From Diplolepis rosae (taxonomy: Eukaryota > Arthropoda > Insecta > Hymenoptera > Diplolepididae): a stretch of 64,000 nucleotides of DNA. Every line of letters starts with the position of its first letter. Within the stretch, counting starts at the first letter, position 1. The notes beneath the pieces are model-generated. The model saw only the letters and a program-made list of their open reading frames with translations. It was not told where the DNA came from and ran no database searches. Where the stretch lies: NCBI GenBank assembly GCA_030998225.1, contig JAPYXD010000742.1, forward strand, positions 2,046,001-2,110,000, given 5' to 3'. Shown piece by piece: positions 15,001 to 24,869 of this stretch. Both the position numbers and the translations under genes were made by a program.

Positions 15001-17582
15001 TGTCTCTAAGGACCATTTAAAAACAATTTAAAGCCTGAATATGTATCCTCATAAAGTCTTTTTTAAAAATATTCCATTACATTTTTTTTGCAATATCGAT
15101 TTAAAGAAATTATAAAAGATTTTATTCCCAGACGTTAAGATGCAAGACATTTCAATAATTTCTGCTGTCTCTAAGGACCATTTAAAAACAATTTAAAGCC
15201 TGAATATGTATCCTCATAAAGTCTTCTTTAAAAATATTACATTACATTCTTTTTGCAATATGGATTTAAGTAAATTATGAATATTTTATTCCCAGACCTT
15301 AAGATGCAAGATATTTCAATAATTTCTGTCGTCTCTAAAGACCATTCAAAAAACAATGTAAATTCAGAATATGTATACGCATAAAGTCTTTTTTAAAAAT
15401 ATTCCAATACATTTTTTTTTCAATATCGATTTAAAGGAATTATAAAAGATTTTATTCCCAGACGTTAAGATGCAAGACATTTCAATAATTTCTGCTGTCT
15501 CTAAGGACCATTTAAAAACCAATTTTAAGCCCGCATATGTATACCCGTAAAGTCATCTTTATGAATATTACAATACAATTTTTTTGCAATGTCGATTTAA
15601 GGAAATTATAAAAGATTTTATTCCCAGACGTTAGGATGCAAGACATTTCAATAATTTCTGCCGTCTCTAAAGACATTTCAAAAAACAATTTAAAGTCTGA
15701 ATATGTATCCTCGTAAAGTAATCATTAAGAATATTACAATTCATTCTTTTTGCAATATCGATTTAAGGAAATTATAAAAGATTTTATTCCCAGACCTTAA
15801 GATGGAAGATATTTTAATAATTTCTGTGGTCTCTAAAGACCATTCAAAAAACAATGTAAATTCAGAATATGTATACGCATAAAGTCTTCTTTAAAAATAT
15901 TCCAATACATTTTTTTTTCAATATCGATTTAAACGAATTATAAAAGATTTTATTCTTAGACGTTAAGATGCAAGACATTTCAATAATTTCTGCTTTCTCT
16001 AAGGACCATTTAAAAACAATTTAAAGCCTGAATATGTATCCTCATAAAGTCTTTTTTAAAAATATTCCATTACATTTTTTTTGCAATATCGATTTAAAGA
16101 AATTATAAAAGATTTTATTCCCAGACGTTAAGATGCAAGACATTTCAATAATTTCTGCTGTCTCTAAGGACCATTTAAAAACAATTTAAAGCCTGAATAT
16201 GTATCCTCATAAAGTCTTCTTTAAAAATATTACATTACATTCTTTTTGCAATATGGATTTAAGTAAATTATGAATATTTTATTCCCAGACCTTAAGATGC
16301 AAGATATTTCAATAATTTCTGTCGTCTCTAAAGACCATTCAAAAAACAATGTAAATTCAGAATATGTATACGCATAAAGTCTTTTTTAAAAATATTCCAA
16401 TACATTTTTTTTTCAATATCGATTTAAAGGAATTATAAAAGATTATATTCCCAGACGTTAAGATGCAAGACATTTCAATAATTTCTGCTGTCTCTAAGGA
16501 CCATTTAAAAACCAATTTTAAGCCCGCATATGTATACCCGTAAAGTCATCTTTATGAATATTACAATACAATTTTTTTGCAATGTCGATTTAAGGAAATT
16601 ATAAAAGATTTTATTCCCAGACGTTAGGATGCAAGACATTTCAATAATTTCTGCCGTCTCTAAAGACATTTCAAAAAACAATTTAAAGTCTGAATATGTA
16701 TCCGCGTAAAGTCTTCTTCAAGAATATTCCAATTCATTCTTTTTGCAATATCGATTTAAGGAAATTATAAAAGATTTTATTCCCAGACCTTAAGATGGAT
16801 GATATTTCAATAATTTCTGTCGTCTCTAAAGACCATTCAAAAAACAATGTAAATTCAGAATATGTATACGCATAAAGTCTTCTTTAAAAATATTCCAATA
16901 CATTTTTTTTTCAATATCGATTTAAAGGAATTATAAAAGATTTTATTCCCAGACGTTAAGATGCAAGACATTTCAATAACTTCTGTCGTCTCTAAAGACA
17001 ATTCAAAAAAAAAATTTTAATTCTGAATATGTATACTCAAAAGTCTTCTTTAAAAATATTCCATTACATTCTTTTTGCAATATGGATTTAAGTAAATTAT
17101 AAAAGATTTTATTCCCAGACCTTAAGATGCAAGATATTTCAATAATTTCTGTCGTCTCTAAAGACCATTCAAAAAACAATGTAAATTCAGAATATGTATA
17201 CGCATAAAGTCTTTTTTAAAAATATTCCAATACATTTTTTTTTCAATATCGATTTAAAGGAATTATAAAAGATTTTATTCTTAGACGTTAAGATGCAAGA
17301 CATTTCAATAATTTCTGCTTTCTCTAAGGACCATTTAAAAACAATTGAAAGCATGAATATGTATCCTCGTAAAGTAATCTTTAAGAATATTACAATACAA
17401 TTTTTTTGCAATGTCGATTTAAGGAAATTATAAAAGATTTTATTCCCAGACCTTAAGATGCAAGACATTTCTATAATTTCTGCCGTCTCTAAAGACCATT
17501 CAAAAAACAATGTAAATTCAGAATATGTATACGCATAAAGTCTTCTTTAAAAATATTCCAATACATTTTTTTTTCAATATCG
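1..17582. repeat. Satellite array, ~166-bp monomer
   Basis: Head-to-tail AT-rich tandem array of roughly 105 monomers. Successive copies of the landmark AATATTCC fall at about 1, 167, 333 and 499, giving a period near 166 bp. Each monomer carries a poly-T run followed by GCAATATCGATTTAAGG, then ATTTTATTCCCAGACGTTAAG, then TTTCTGCCGTCTCTAAAGACC. All copies have the same orientation. Monomer variants recur at larger spacings, so higher-order amplification has occurred. Many short minus-strand open frames run through the monomers, but they only reflect the stop-poor complement of one repeated unit and are not called as genes. Confidence 0.95.
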
Positions 17583-18435
17583 TGTTACGTCACAAATACG
17601 TAAATACTTACTTTGATCGAAGATTCCTCGTTTTAAGTTAGGATCGAATGATCCTCGCTTAGGGATGAGGATAAGTCAATGAAAGACACAATGATTATGA
17701 AAATAATACAAATTGAATTTATTTTACTGGTTAAAATTTCCGGATATACATTCTTTAAGACAATTCTTATATAATGTAGGCACAGGCTGGTTGGTACGTA
17801 GGTGAGAAAGAGACAAAGAATAAAGATAGAGAGAGAGAGAGGTTCGGTACCTTTATGATTCGTAAGTTGTGTTGAGGTTTAATCCACACGGCGGTGAGTT
17901 GTAAGTACTGGATCCCCACAGGTGTATTCCAAGTGTGTGAGAGAGACGGAGTTATAGGCCGCACAGGTATATTCCGTAAGGGGCGGCGATTCAAATTTAC
18001 GACACTGTTCGAAGATCTTTACAAGATCTATTCAAGTCTACGATGACTTTTACGACTCCCGAACTTGGATTTTAAATAGTCCCAATCGAATTTTATTAAT
18101 CTCAAACTCAGAGATTTCCGAAGTTAAATTGAAATGCCGCACTGGACTATTGTCGCGAGACCGGTTATAAATCCGAAGGAAAATTTAAGTGTCGAACTAG
18201 ACGAAGAATTTACTGACTGCTTTCTCTTGGTGTGGGCCTCTTTTATATTTTTTCATACAAATTGACGGTCAGCGAAAATCGTGACGTAGTCATATCTTCT
18301 TAGAGGAGAAGGGGCCCTATACTGCTCCCTACTTCCCCTACTCCCTATTCCCCTTTATCGATTTTCTCATAGATTTCTTAACTCAATCCAGCCTGTGTGT
18401 ATTATATACATTGAAATACGTCGCGGGACGTGACA
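17583..18435. mobile_element. Solo LTR inserted in the satellite
   Basis: An 853-bp segment unrelated to the satellite interrupts one monomer. It starts TGTTACGTCAC and ends GGGACGTGACA, so it has the TG...CA ends of an LTR, with partly inverted termini (TGTTACGTC against TGTCACGTC). The four bases ATCG stand on both sides (17579-17582 and 18436-18439), while the satellite consensus has ATCG once, so this is a target-site duplication. No gag or pol sequence lies inside. The simplest reading is a solo LTR left by recombination between the two LTRs of a Gypsy-type element, since 4-bp duplications are common in that group. It holds a GA-rich stretch near 17820-17840. Confidence 0.85.
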
Positions 18436-20091
18436 ATCGATTTAAGGAAATTATAAAAGATTTTATTCCCATACGTTTAAATGGAAGACATTTCAATAAT
18501 TTCTGTCGTCTCTAAAGACCATTCAAAAAACAATTTCAAATCCGAATATGTATCCTCGTAAAGTCTTCTTTAAGAATATTCCAATACATTTTTTTTGCAA
18601 TATCGATTTAAGGAAATTATAAAAGTTTTTATTCCCACACGTTTAAATCGAAGAGATTTCAATAATTTCTGCTGTCTCTAAAGACCAATTAAAAAACAAT
18701 TTAAAGTCTGAATATATATCCTCATAAAGTGTTCTTTAAAAATATTTCATTACATTTTTTTGCAATATCGATTTAAGGAAATTATAAAAGATTTTATTCC
18801 CAGACGTTAAAATTGAAGACATTTCAATATATTCTGTCGTTTCTAAAGACCATTCAAAAAACAATTTTAAATCCTAATATGTATCCTCGTAATGTCTTCT
18901 TTAAGAATATTCCAATACATTTTTTTTGCAATATCGATTTAAGGAAATTATAAAAGTTTTTATTCCCACACGTTTAAATCGAAGAGATTTCAATAATTTC
19001 TGTCGTCTCTAAAGACCATTCAAAAAACAATGTGAATTCAGAATATGTATACGCATAAAGTCTTCTTTAAAAATATTCCAATACAATTTTTTTGCAATGT
19101 CTATTTAAGGAAATTGTAAAACATTTTATTCCCAGACGTTAAGATGAAACACATTTTATAATTTCTGCCGTCTCTAAAGACCATTCAAAAAACAATTTAA
19201 AGTCTGAATATATATCCTCATAAAGTCTTCTTTAAAAATATTCCATTACATTTTTTTTTGCAATATCGATTTAAGGAAATTATAAAACATTTTATTCCCA
19301 GACGTTAAGATGAAACACATTTTATAATTTCTGCAGTCTCTAAAGACCATTCAAAAAACAATTTAAAGTCTGAATATATATCCTCATAAAGTGTTCTTTT
19401 AAAATATTCCATTACACGTTTTTGCAATATCGATTTAAGGAAATTATAGAAGATTTTGTTCCCAGACGTTAAGATGCAACACAATTCAATCATTTCTGCC
19501 GTCTCTAAAGACCATTCAAAAAAAATTTTTAATCTGAACATGTATTCTAATTAAGTCATCTTAAAGAATATTACAATACAATTTTTTTGCAATGTCGATT
19601 TAAGGAAATTATAAAACATTTTATTCCCAGAAGTTAAAATGAAACACATTTTATAATTTCTCTTGTCTCTAAAGACCATTCAAAAAACAATTTAAAGTCT
19701 GAATATATATCCTCATAAAGTCTTCTTTAAAAATATTCCATTACATATTTTTTTGCAATATCGATTTAAGGAAATTATAGAAGATTTTGTTCCCAGACGT
19801 TAAGATGCAACACAATTCAATAATTTCTGCCGTCTCTAAAGACCATTCAAAAAAAATTTTTAATCTGAATATGTATTCTAATTAAGTCGTCTTAAAGAAT
19901 ATTACAATACAATCTTTTTGCAATGTCGATTTAAGGAAATTATAAGACATTTTATTCCTCAGACATTAAGATGAAACACATTTTATAATTTCTGCTGTCT
20001 CTAAAGACCAATTAAAAAACAATTTAAAGTCTGAATCTATATCCTCATAAAGTCTTCTTTAAAAATATTCCATTACATTTTTTGCAATATT
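18436..20091. repeat. Satellite array, continuation
   Basis: The same ~166-bp satellite resumes exactly after the LTR, completing the interrupted GATTTAAGG box, and runs for about ten more monomers. These include variants with CCCACACGTTTAAATCG in place of CCCAGACGTTAAG. The array ends in a degraded monomer around 20091. Confidence 0.93.
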
Positions 20092-20332
20092 GATAAAAGA
20101 ACCTCCTTTCAAATGAATTTTACACAAGATACTTTCTAATAATAATATAATTTTTTAATGTATTGTACAGATTGGAATTTATTTACACTAAACTTCATAC
20201 GCAGTTAAAATAAAAATGTATACAAAATATTAATTAGGAATTATATTATATATACCAACAATCATAATTATGATAATTGTTGTCGTTCCCCTCTTTGTGG
20301 TATAGGAGTGACGGAGACAGTTAGTGTGAGAG
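20092..20332. other. AT-rich spacer after satellite
   Basis: Unique-looking AT-rich DNA without an open frame, followed from about 20281 by a more GC-balanced stretch beginning TGTCGTTCCCCTC. I see no gene here. Confidence 0.5.
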
Positions 20333-20364
20333 AGAGCGACGAGAGGAATTCCTCGCCTCGCTCT
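20333..20364. repeat. Isolated hairpin of the 139-bp array type
   Basis: A 32-nt near-palindrome. The arms AGAGCGA/TCGCTCT enclose the core CGAGAGG-AATT-CCTCGCC. Only two base pairs fail (C-C and A-G), and the same two fail in most modules of the array at 21279-22900. It lies about 900 bp away from that array and has different outer arms. Confidence 0.75.
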
Positions 20365-20461
20365 AGTTATTTTCTAAGTTGGAGAGGTTAGGAAAAAAAG
20401 CAGGCGTCTTTCCTAGGTAAAATCGAGGATTTATTTCTAACAACTAGTTTACAGGCTCATA

Positions 20462-21124
20462 CTAAAATAATTCTTTTAATTTACGCTTAATTCGCTCGGC
20501 GCGCATTGGTTTGTACGGGTGCGCCCTCTGTCGTAGAGACGGGGAGGGTGTCGATCCGATTGGAGAAAGCAGTATCGGGATGTATAAAGCATCCTCGAAG
20601 ATGGCCCGGAGATCGTCCGGCGTCGTGGGCTGCTTATTCCTCCTCGAGGCGGTAGGTTTTACGGGCGTACCGGGAGGTGAAAAGATGGATCGTGGCCTTA
20701 TCGATGGTGCGACCACTTTCGTGGGAGAGGCGATCCGGGCGGGTTTCCAGGGCCCCTCCTGGGTACGTGACCGGGTCGCAGGATCAGACCGTGAGTCGGT
20801 ATTGGACACGTACGAGAAGTACGTATATCCGCCTGACGCCAGGGGCCTTCGTGGGGGTTGTCGGTGAACGTCGTAGTCACGTATATCTGACTCGTGCTCA
20901 GGGGAGAAACTCCCTAGTGGCGCCCCTGGGTCTACAGGGGATGAAGGTCGTGAGGTCCAATCAGGGACCGGGAGTACGGCTGGAATTCGTGCCGTGAGTG
21001 CGACTCGGTGGAGAAGATGGGCTTCGTAGACCCTGGTCTGATGTGGCAAAACGGCGCGTATCTGTCCTGGATCTCTCTGGTAACCGGGTTGAACCGGCTC
21101 GGTGGCGTATCCTGGCTGAAGCAA
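20462..21124 (-). CDS. Unrecognised proline/arginine-rich ORF, 220 aa
   Basis: The longest open frame in this GC-rich block. The product is rich in Pro, Arg, Ser and Thr, with no membrane segment or signal peptide. Near its C-terminus is a more ordered stretch with TPDDLRAIFEDALYIP, and it ends in a basic tail RIKRKLKELF. A polyadenylation-like AATAAA lies just beyond the stop on the same strand. I do not recognise the family. Competing shorter frames exist on the plus strand, and high GC favours chance open frames. It could be the 3' end of a retroelement protein, given the transposon remnants around it, or not a gene at all. Confidence 0.3.
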   Translation of the reverse strand: MLQPGYATEPVQPGYQRDPGQIRAVLPHQTRVYEAHLLHRVALTARIPAVLPVPDWTSRPSSPVDPGAPLGSFSPEHESDIRDYDVHRQPPRRPLASGGYTYFSYVSNTDSRSDPATRSRTQEGPWKPARIASPTKVVAPSIRPRSIFSPPGTPVKPTASRRNKQPTTPDDLRAIFEDALYIPILLSPIGSTPSPSLRQRAHPYKPMRAERIKRKLKELF

Positions 21125-21278
21125 CTTCGGCCGCTGGTGGTACTCCGCAGCCCTCGCGAAACTACTCCGCTGATTATGCTTGCGACCCCGTAATATTTAT
21201 TAGATCAGCCCATGGTCGTGATAGGAAGGGAGGAAAGCGGAGAAAAAGAGAAAGAGAGGGAGAGACAGAGAGAGGGGG

Positions 21279-22900
21279 GGAACAACGAGAGGTATGCCTC
21301 GCCTTGTTCCCGACGAAAGCGACGAGAAGTTACTTCGCCCCGCTTCCTTTAGTTAGAAAGAGATAGTGAATGCCGAGAAGTATGCTTCGCCTCATTCACG
21401 TGAAAAGAGAGAGACGGGGAACAACGAGAGGTATGCCTCGCCTTGTTCCCGACGAAAGCGACGAGAAGTTACTTCGCCCCGCTTCCGTTAGTTAGAAAGA
21501 GAGAGTGAATGACGAGACGTATGCTTCGCCTCATTCACGTAAAAAGAGAGAGAGGGGAAACAACGAGAGGTATGCCTCGCCTTGTTCCCTACGAAAGCGA
21601 CGAGAAGCTACTTCGCCCCGCTTCCTTTAGTGAGAAAGAGATAGTGAATGCCGAGAAGTATGCTTCGCCTCATTCACGTGAAAAGAGAGAGACGGGGAAC
21701 AACGAGAGGTATGCCTCGCCTTGTTCCCGACGAAAGCGACGAGAAGTTACTTCGCCCCGCTTCCGTTAGTTAGAAAGAGAGAGTGAATGACGAGACGTAT
21801 GCTTCGCCTCATTCACGTAAAAAGAGAGAGAGGGGGAACAACGAGAGGTATGCCTCGCCTTGTTCCCTACGAAAGCGACGAGAAGCTACTTCGCCCCGCT
21901 TCCTTTAGTGAGAAAGAGATAGTGAATGACGAGACGTATGCTTCGCCTCATTCACGTAAAAAGAGAGAGAGGGGGAACAACGAGAGGTATGCCTCGCCTT
22001 GTTCCCTACGAAAGCGACGAGAAGCTACTTCGCCCCGCTTCCTTTAGTGAGAAAGAGATAGTGAATGCCGAGAAGTATGCTTCGCCTCATTCACGTGAAA
22101 AGAGAGAGACGGGGAACAACGAGAGGTATGCCTCGCCTTGTTCCCTACGAAAGCGACGAGAAGCTACTTCGCCCCGCTTCCTTTAGTGAGAAAGAGATAG
22201 TGAATGCCGAGAAGTATGCTTCGCCTCATTCACGTGAAAAGAGAGAGACGGGGAACAACGAGAGGTATGCCTCGCCTTGTTCCCGACGAAAAGCGACGAG
22301 AAGCTACTTCGCCCCGCTTCCTTTAGTGAGAAAGAGATAGTGAATGCCGAGAAGTATGCTTCGCCTCATTCACGTGAAAAGAGAGAGACGGGGAACAACG
22401 AGAGGTATGCCTCGCCTTGTTCCCTACGAAAGCGACGAGAAGCTACTTCGCCCCGCTTCCTTTAGTGAGAAAGAGATAGTGAATGCCGAGAAGTATGCTT
22501 CGCCTCATTCACGTGAAAAGAGAGAGACGGGGAACAACGAGAGGTATGCCTCGCCTTGTTCCCGACGAAAAGCGACGAGAAGCTACTTCGCCCCGCTTCC
22601 GCTAATGAGAAAGAGAGAGTGAATGAGAGTGAACGACGAGAAGAATGCTTCACCCCGTTCAAGAGAAAGAGAGAAAGGGAGAACAACGAGAGGTATGCCT
22701 CGCCTTGTTCTCAACGGAAAGCGACGAGAAGCTACTTCGCCCCGCTTCCGCTAATGAGAAAGAGAGAGTGAATGAGAGTGAACGACGAGAAGAATGCTTC
22801 ACCCCGTTCAAGAGAAAGAGAGAAAGGGAGAACAACGAGAGGTATGCCTCGCCTTGTTCTCAACGGAAAGCGACGAGAAGCTACTTCGCCTCGCCTCCGT
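21279..22900. repeat. 139-bp minisatellite built of hairpin modules
   Basis: About twelve tandem copies. The landmark AACAACGAGAGG occurs near 21281, 21420, 21559, 21698, 21837, 21976, 22115, 22254, 22394, 22533, 22682 and 22830, so the period is 139 bp, growing to about 148 bp in the last two. Each unit strings together three hairpins: GGGAACAA/TTGTTCCC, AAGCG/CGCTT and GTGAATG/CATTCAC. All are closed by the core CGAGAxG-loop-CxTCGCC and separated by purine-rich linkers (GAAAGAGA). The last copies swap in GAGAACAA/TTGTTCTC and add a GAACG/CGTTC hairpin. Plus-strand open frames run through it, but they shift frame from copy to copy (139 is not a multiple of 3), so I do not call them genes. 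Confidence 0.9.
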
Positions 22901-22910
22901 TAGTATAGAA

Positions 22911-23704
22911 AATGGTATATTTGTCTAGGTAGAAATAATTATGGCGCCGCGTGCATCGTGCTTTCCGATAGACTGGGTCCGCTGAGCCAATCCTCGGTAA
23001 GCACGCGCTTTTCTTTCCCCTGAGTCGTTCGATGCGTATCCAATGGGCCCGTTCGGAAAAATGCTACATTTACAAACAATTCTTAAACTAACTTAGTTAA
23101 GCTTATTAATACATCTTTATACTTTAAAAATACTAGAATTGATTTAAAAAATTTATGAATATTTATATAAACTAAATTAATCCGTAAAACTAATTTTCTA
23201 AGGTCCCACCAATGGCGTAGACGGAAAAATGTAAAAATCTAAACAATTTCTAAATATTAATAATTTAAGAGTCTAACTTATGTCTAAAAATTGGGAAAGA
23301 TCTGGGAAGTTTGAATCTATTTAAAAGGTTAATTGATTTTTAACTTGTTCTTGTAAATTTATTTATTGAAATTCTGGTAACGGTAAGGCGCATGACAACG
23401 GGTTGGCCAGCCCGTGACAGTAACTTACCGTAACCGAGAACTTCTCTATGCATCAATGATGGCGGGTGACGCTTGGACGCCGTAGAAAAAGATGGAGGAT
23501 ACAAACATGGGAGGATAGAAAGAGATAGATAGAGTTGGTGAATTTGGCGTCCAAGTAAACATTGATGCTTAGTGACTGAATGGAAAAACTTAATCTTCTA
23601 CTAATGAAATTACTTCCCAGTTCCTTTCCCTTGAGATGAGCAAACCAAAGGTCAGTTAATAAAAAACTAAAAAGACTATTTTACGCTAGTGCGTGTATCA
23701 AATT
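22911..23704. other. Non-coding AT-rich stretch
   Basis: No open frame of note. A diverged direct duplication is visible: CCAATGG..CGGAAAAATG followed by AAACAATT occurs near 23040-23095 and again near 23208-23260. The segment ends in sequence that could be part of the LTR of the neighbouring Gypsy remnant. Confidence 0.5.
23376..23435. repeat. Nested inverted repeat (hairpin)
   Basis: The outer arms GGTAACGGTAAG (23376-23387) and CTTACCGTAACC (23424-23435) are complementary with one mismatch. Between them is a second, almost self-complementary segment centred on GGGTTGGCCAGCCC. It could mark the terminus of a mobile element or be a cruciform-prone site. Confidence 0.7.
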
Positions 23705-23715
23705 CCCCCCCATTT
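23705..23715 (-). other. Probable Gypsy polypurine tract
   Basis: On the minus strand this reads AAATGGGGGGGAATTTGA, a run of purines downstream of the pol tail. It fits a plus-strand-priming polypurine tract. The LTR that should follow, beginning about TGATACACGC, cannot be closed because no second copy is present. Confidence 0.4.
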
Positions 23716-23817
23716 AGATTGACCTTTGTTTGCGCATGTCTATTTCGGACTTAAACTATTATCATAATAATCGTATATACATTCAAAAATATTATAATTA
23801 AACCTAACAGAAATTTC

Positions 23818-24039
23818 TTAAAATCTAATCACGCTTCCACTGATGCGTTGATGATGTCTGTAACGCCCCCTGGCGTTACTTATTGTAGAATCGACCTGCT
23901 GGTTTCTTCTTTGTTTCATAGCGCCTTCGCGGTGACTGTGAGGTTGGTAGAAGTGTCTGTGCGGCAAAAATAATTTTTGATGGCTTCCAGTGTGTAGTTC
24001 TGGAGAGGTGGAGGTGTTTGTGCAGTTATTCACTGACAC
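23818..24039 (-). pseudogene. Possible remnant of the Gypsy 3' coding tail
   Basis: A 73-codon open frame between the pol tail and the purine tract. Near its end it has a short NARGRYRHHQR stretch resembling the VRGRYMLRKRK end of the main pol tail, which hints at a duplicated or shifted piece of the same tail. Too short and diverged for a firm call. Confidence 0.2.
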
Positions 24040-24075
24040 GAAATCGATGTACGATCATCTTTGTTTATAACTCCT

Positions 24076-24868
24076 TTACTTCTCTTTTGCTACGTACGGC
24101 CTCGCGTCTCTATACGTTACGCCTTTGCGTTTACGTAACATGTAACGTCCCCTGACGTCATTGTCTGAGTCTGCGCGAGACAAGGATGGACGCGGCTGCT
24201 CGCCGACGTCTGTAGGTGGCGTGTGTAACACCGTGTTTGTGTTAGACAAGAATGGGCGCAGCTTCTCGCTGACGCCTGTAGGTGGCGCTTGTGACGCAGT
24301 CTTTTCGTTAAACACGGATGGACGCAGCTTCTCGCAGACATCGGTAGGTGTCGTCTGTGACACCGATTTGTGTTCTTCTCTATCTGTTCCTTCAAACGTA
24401 GATGGCATTGTTTGGGCGAGTTGTACTGGAGAGATAGGTCGTTGGTGGTGCGGCTGTTCGCCGACATCCATAATATCCTCCTCGGGTGGAGATAGACGGA
24501 GGTCCTTTCCATGTACTTTACATTGCTCGTTGTTTTTTAGGATCCAGTATACTTTGCTTGAGATATTTTCTAAAATCACGTGGGGTCCGGTCCAGGATGG
24601 ACCGAGGCCGGCATTATATCCAGCCGCTTTGTTTGAGAGTCGGCGATTTCTGGCGTATACTCTGTCGCCGGTTGCGTAACGAGGTTGCGTATCAACGTTA
24701 ATTGCATATCTTTCTTGATACCTCTATTGATTCCGGCGCGCTGCCATCTCACGTTGTTGACGGGCGATTTTTTCGTCAGCCATTTCTTGCTGAGGCTCAG
24801 GTGTGGGTAGTCGCCATTCACCTGGTAGCGTAATGTTACGTCCTAGTAACAAATTGCTCGGAGTTGTA
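24076..24868 (-). pseudogene. Gypsy integrase C-terminus and tail
   Basis: Reading leftwards on the minus strand, this begins with the integrase segment containing the GTTPSNLLLGRN motif (the family's TTG.TP...GR box). It continues through a basic linker to the chromodomain-like GPHVILENISSKVYWIL and KVHGKDLRL, then a Pro/Ser/Asp-rich tail ending RGRYMLRKRK. One in-frame stop (24724-24726) breaks it. Within the tail, a unit of about 22 residues (TPTDVxEKLRPxL) is repeated. Compared with intact Gypsy integrases, the part between the first catalytic position and this block is missing. Confidence 0.65.
24180..24377. repeat. 66-bp tandem repeat within the pol tail
   Basis: Three copies of a 66-bp unit start near 24180, 24246 and 24312 (GGATGGACGCAGCTTCTCGC is typical), with a partial fourth near 24450. 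Since 66 is a multiple of 3, the repeats add 22 residues each without changing frame. Confidence 0.8.
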
Positions 24869-24869
24869 C

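Noticed and set aside
885..17510. Many 60-107 codon minus-strand frames with WSLETAEIIE-type sequence
   Set aside because: They are the same satellite monomer translated again and again. Frames drift because the period is not a fixed multiple of 3, and there is no start or context signal.
21509..22908. Overlapping plus-strand frames of 86-92 codons (RRMLRLIHVKRERG-like)
   Set aside because: They follow the 139-bp repeat in all frames and end in the next unit. This is repeat composition, not a protein family.
20281..23419. A 3.1-kb element with ends TGTCGTTCC and CCCGTGACA
   Set aside because: The ends look LTR-like, but no target duplication exists and the right end is explained by the local hairpin.
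24576..24821. 81-codon minus-strand frame inside the Gypsy
   Set aside because: A shadow. The neighbouring frame reads the recognisable integrase C-terminal sequence with one stop.
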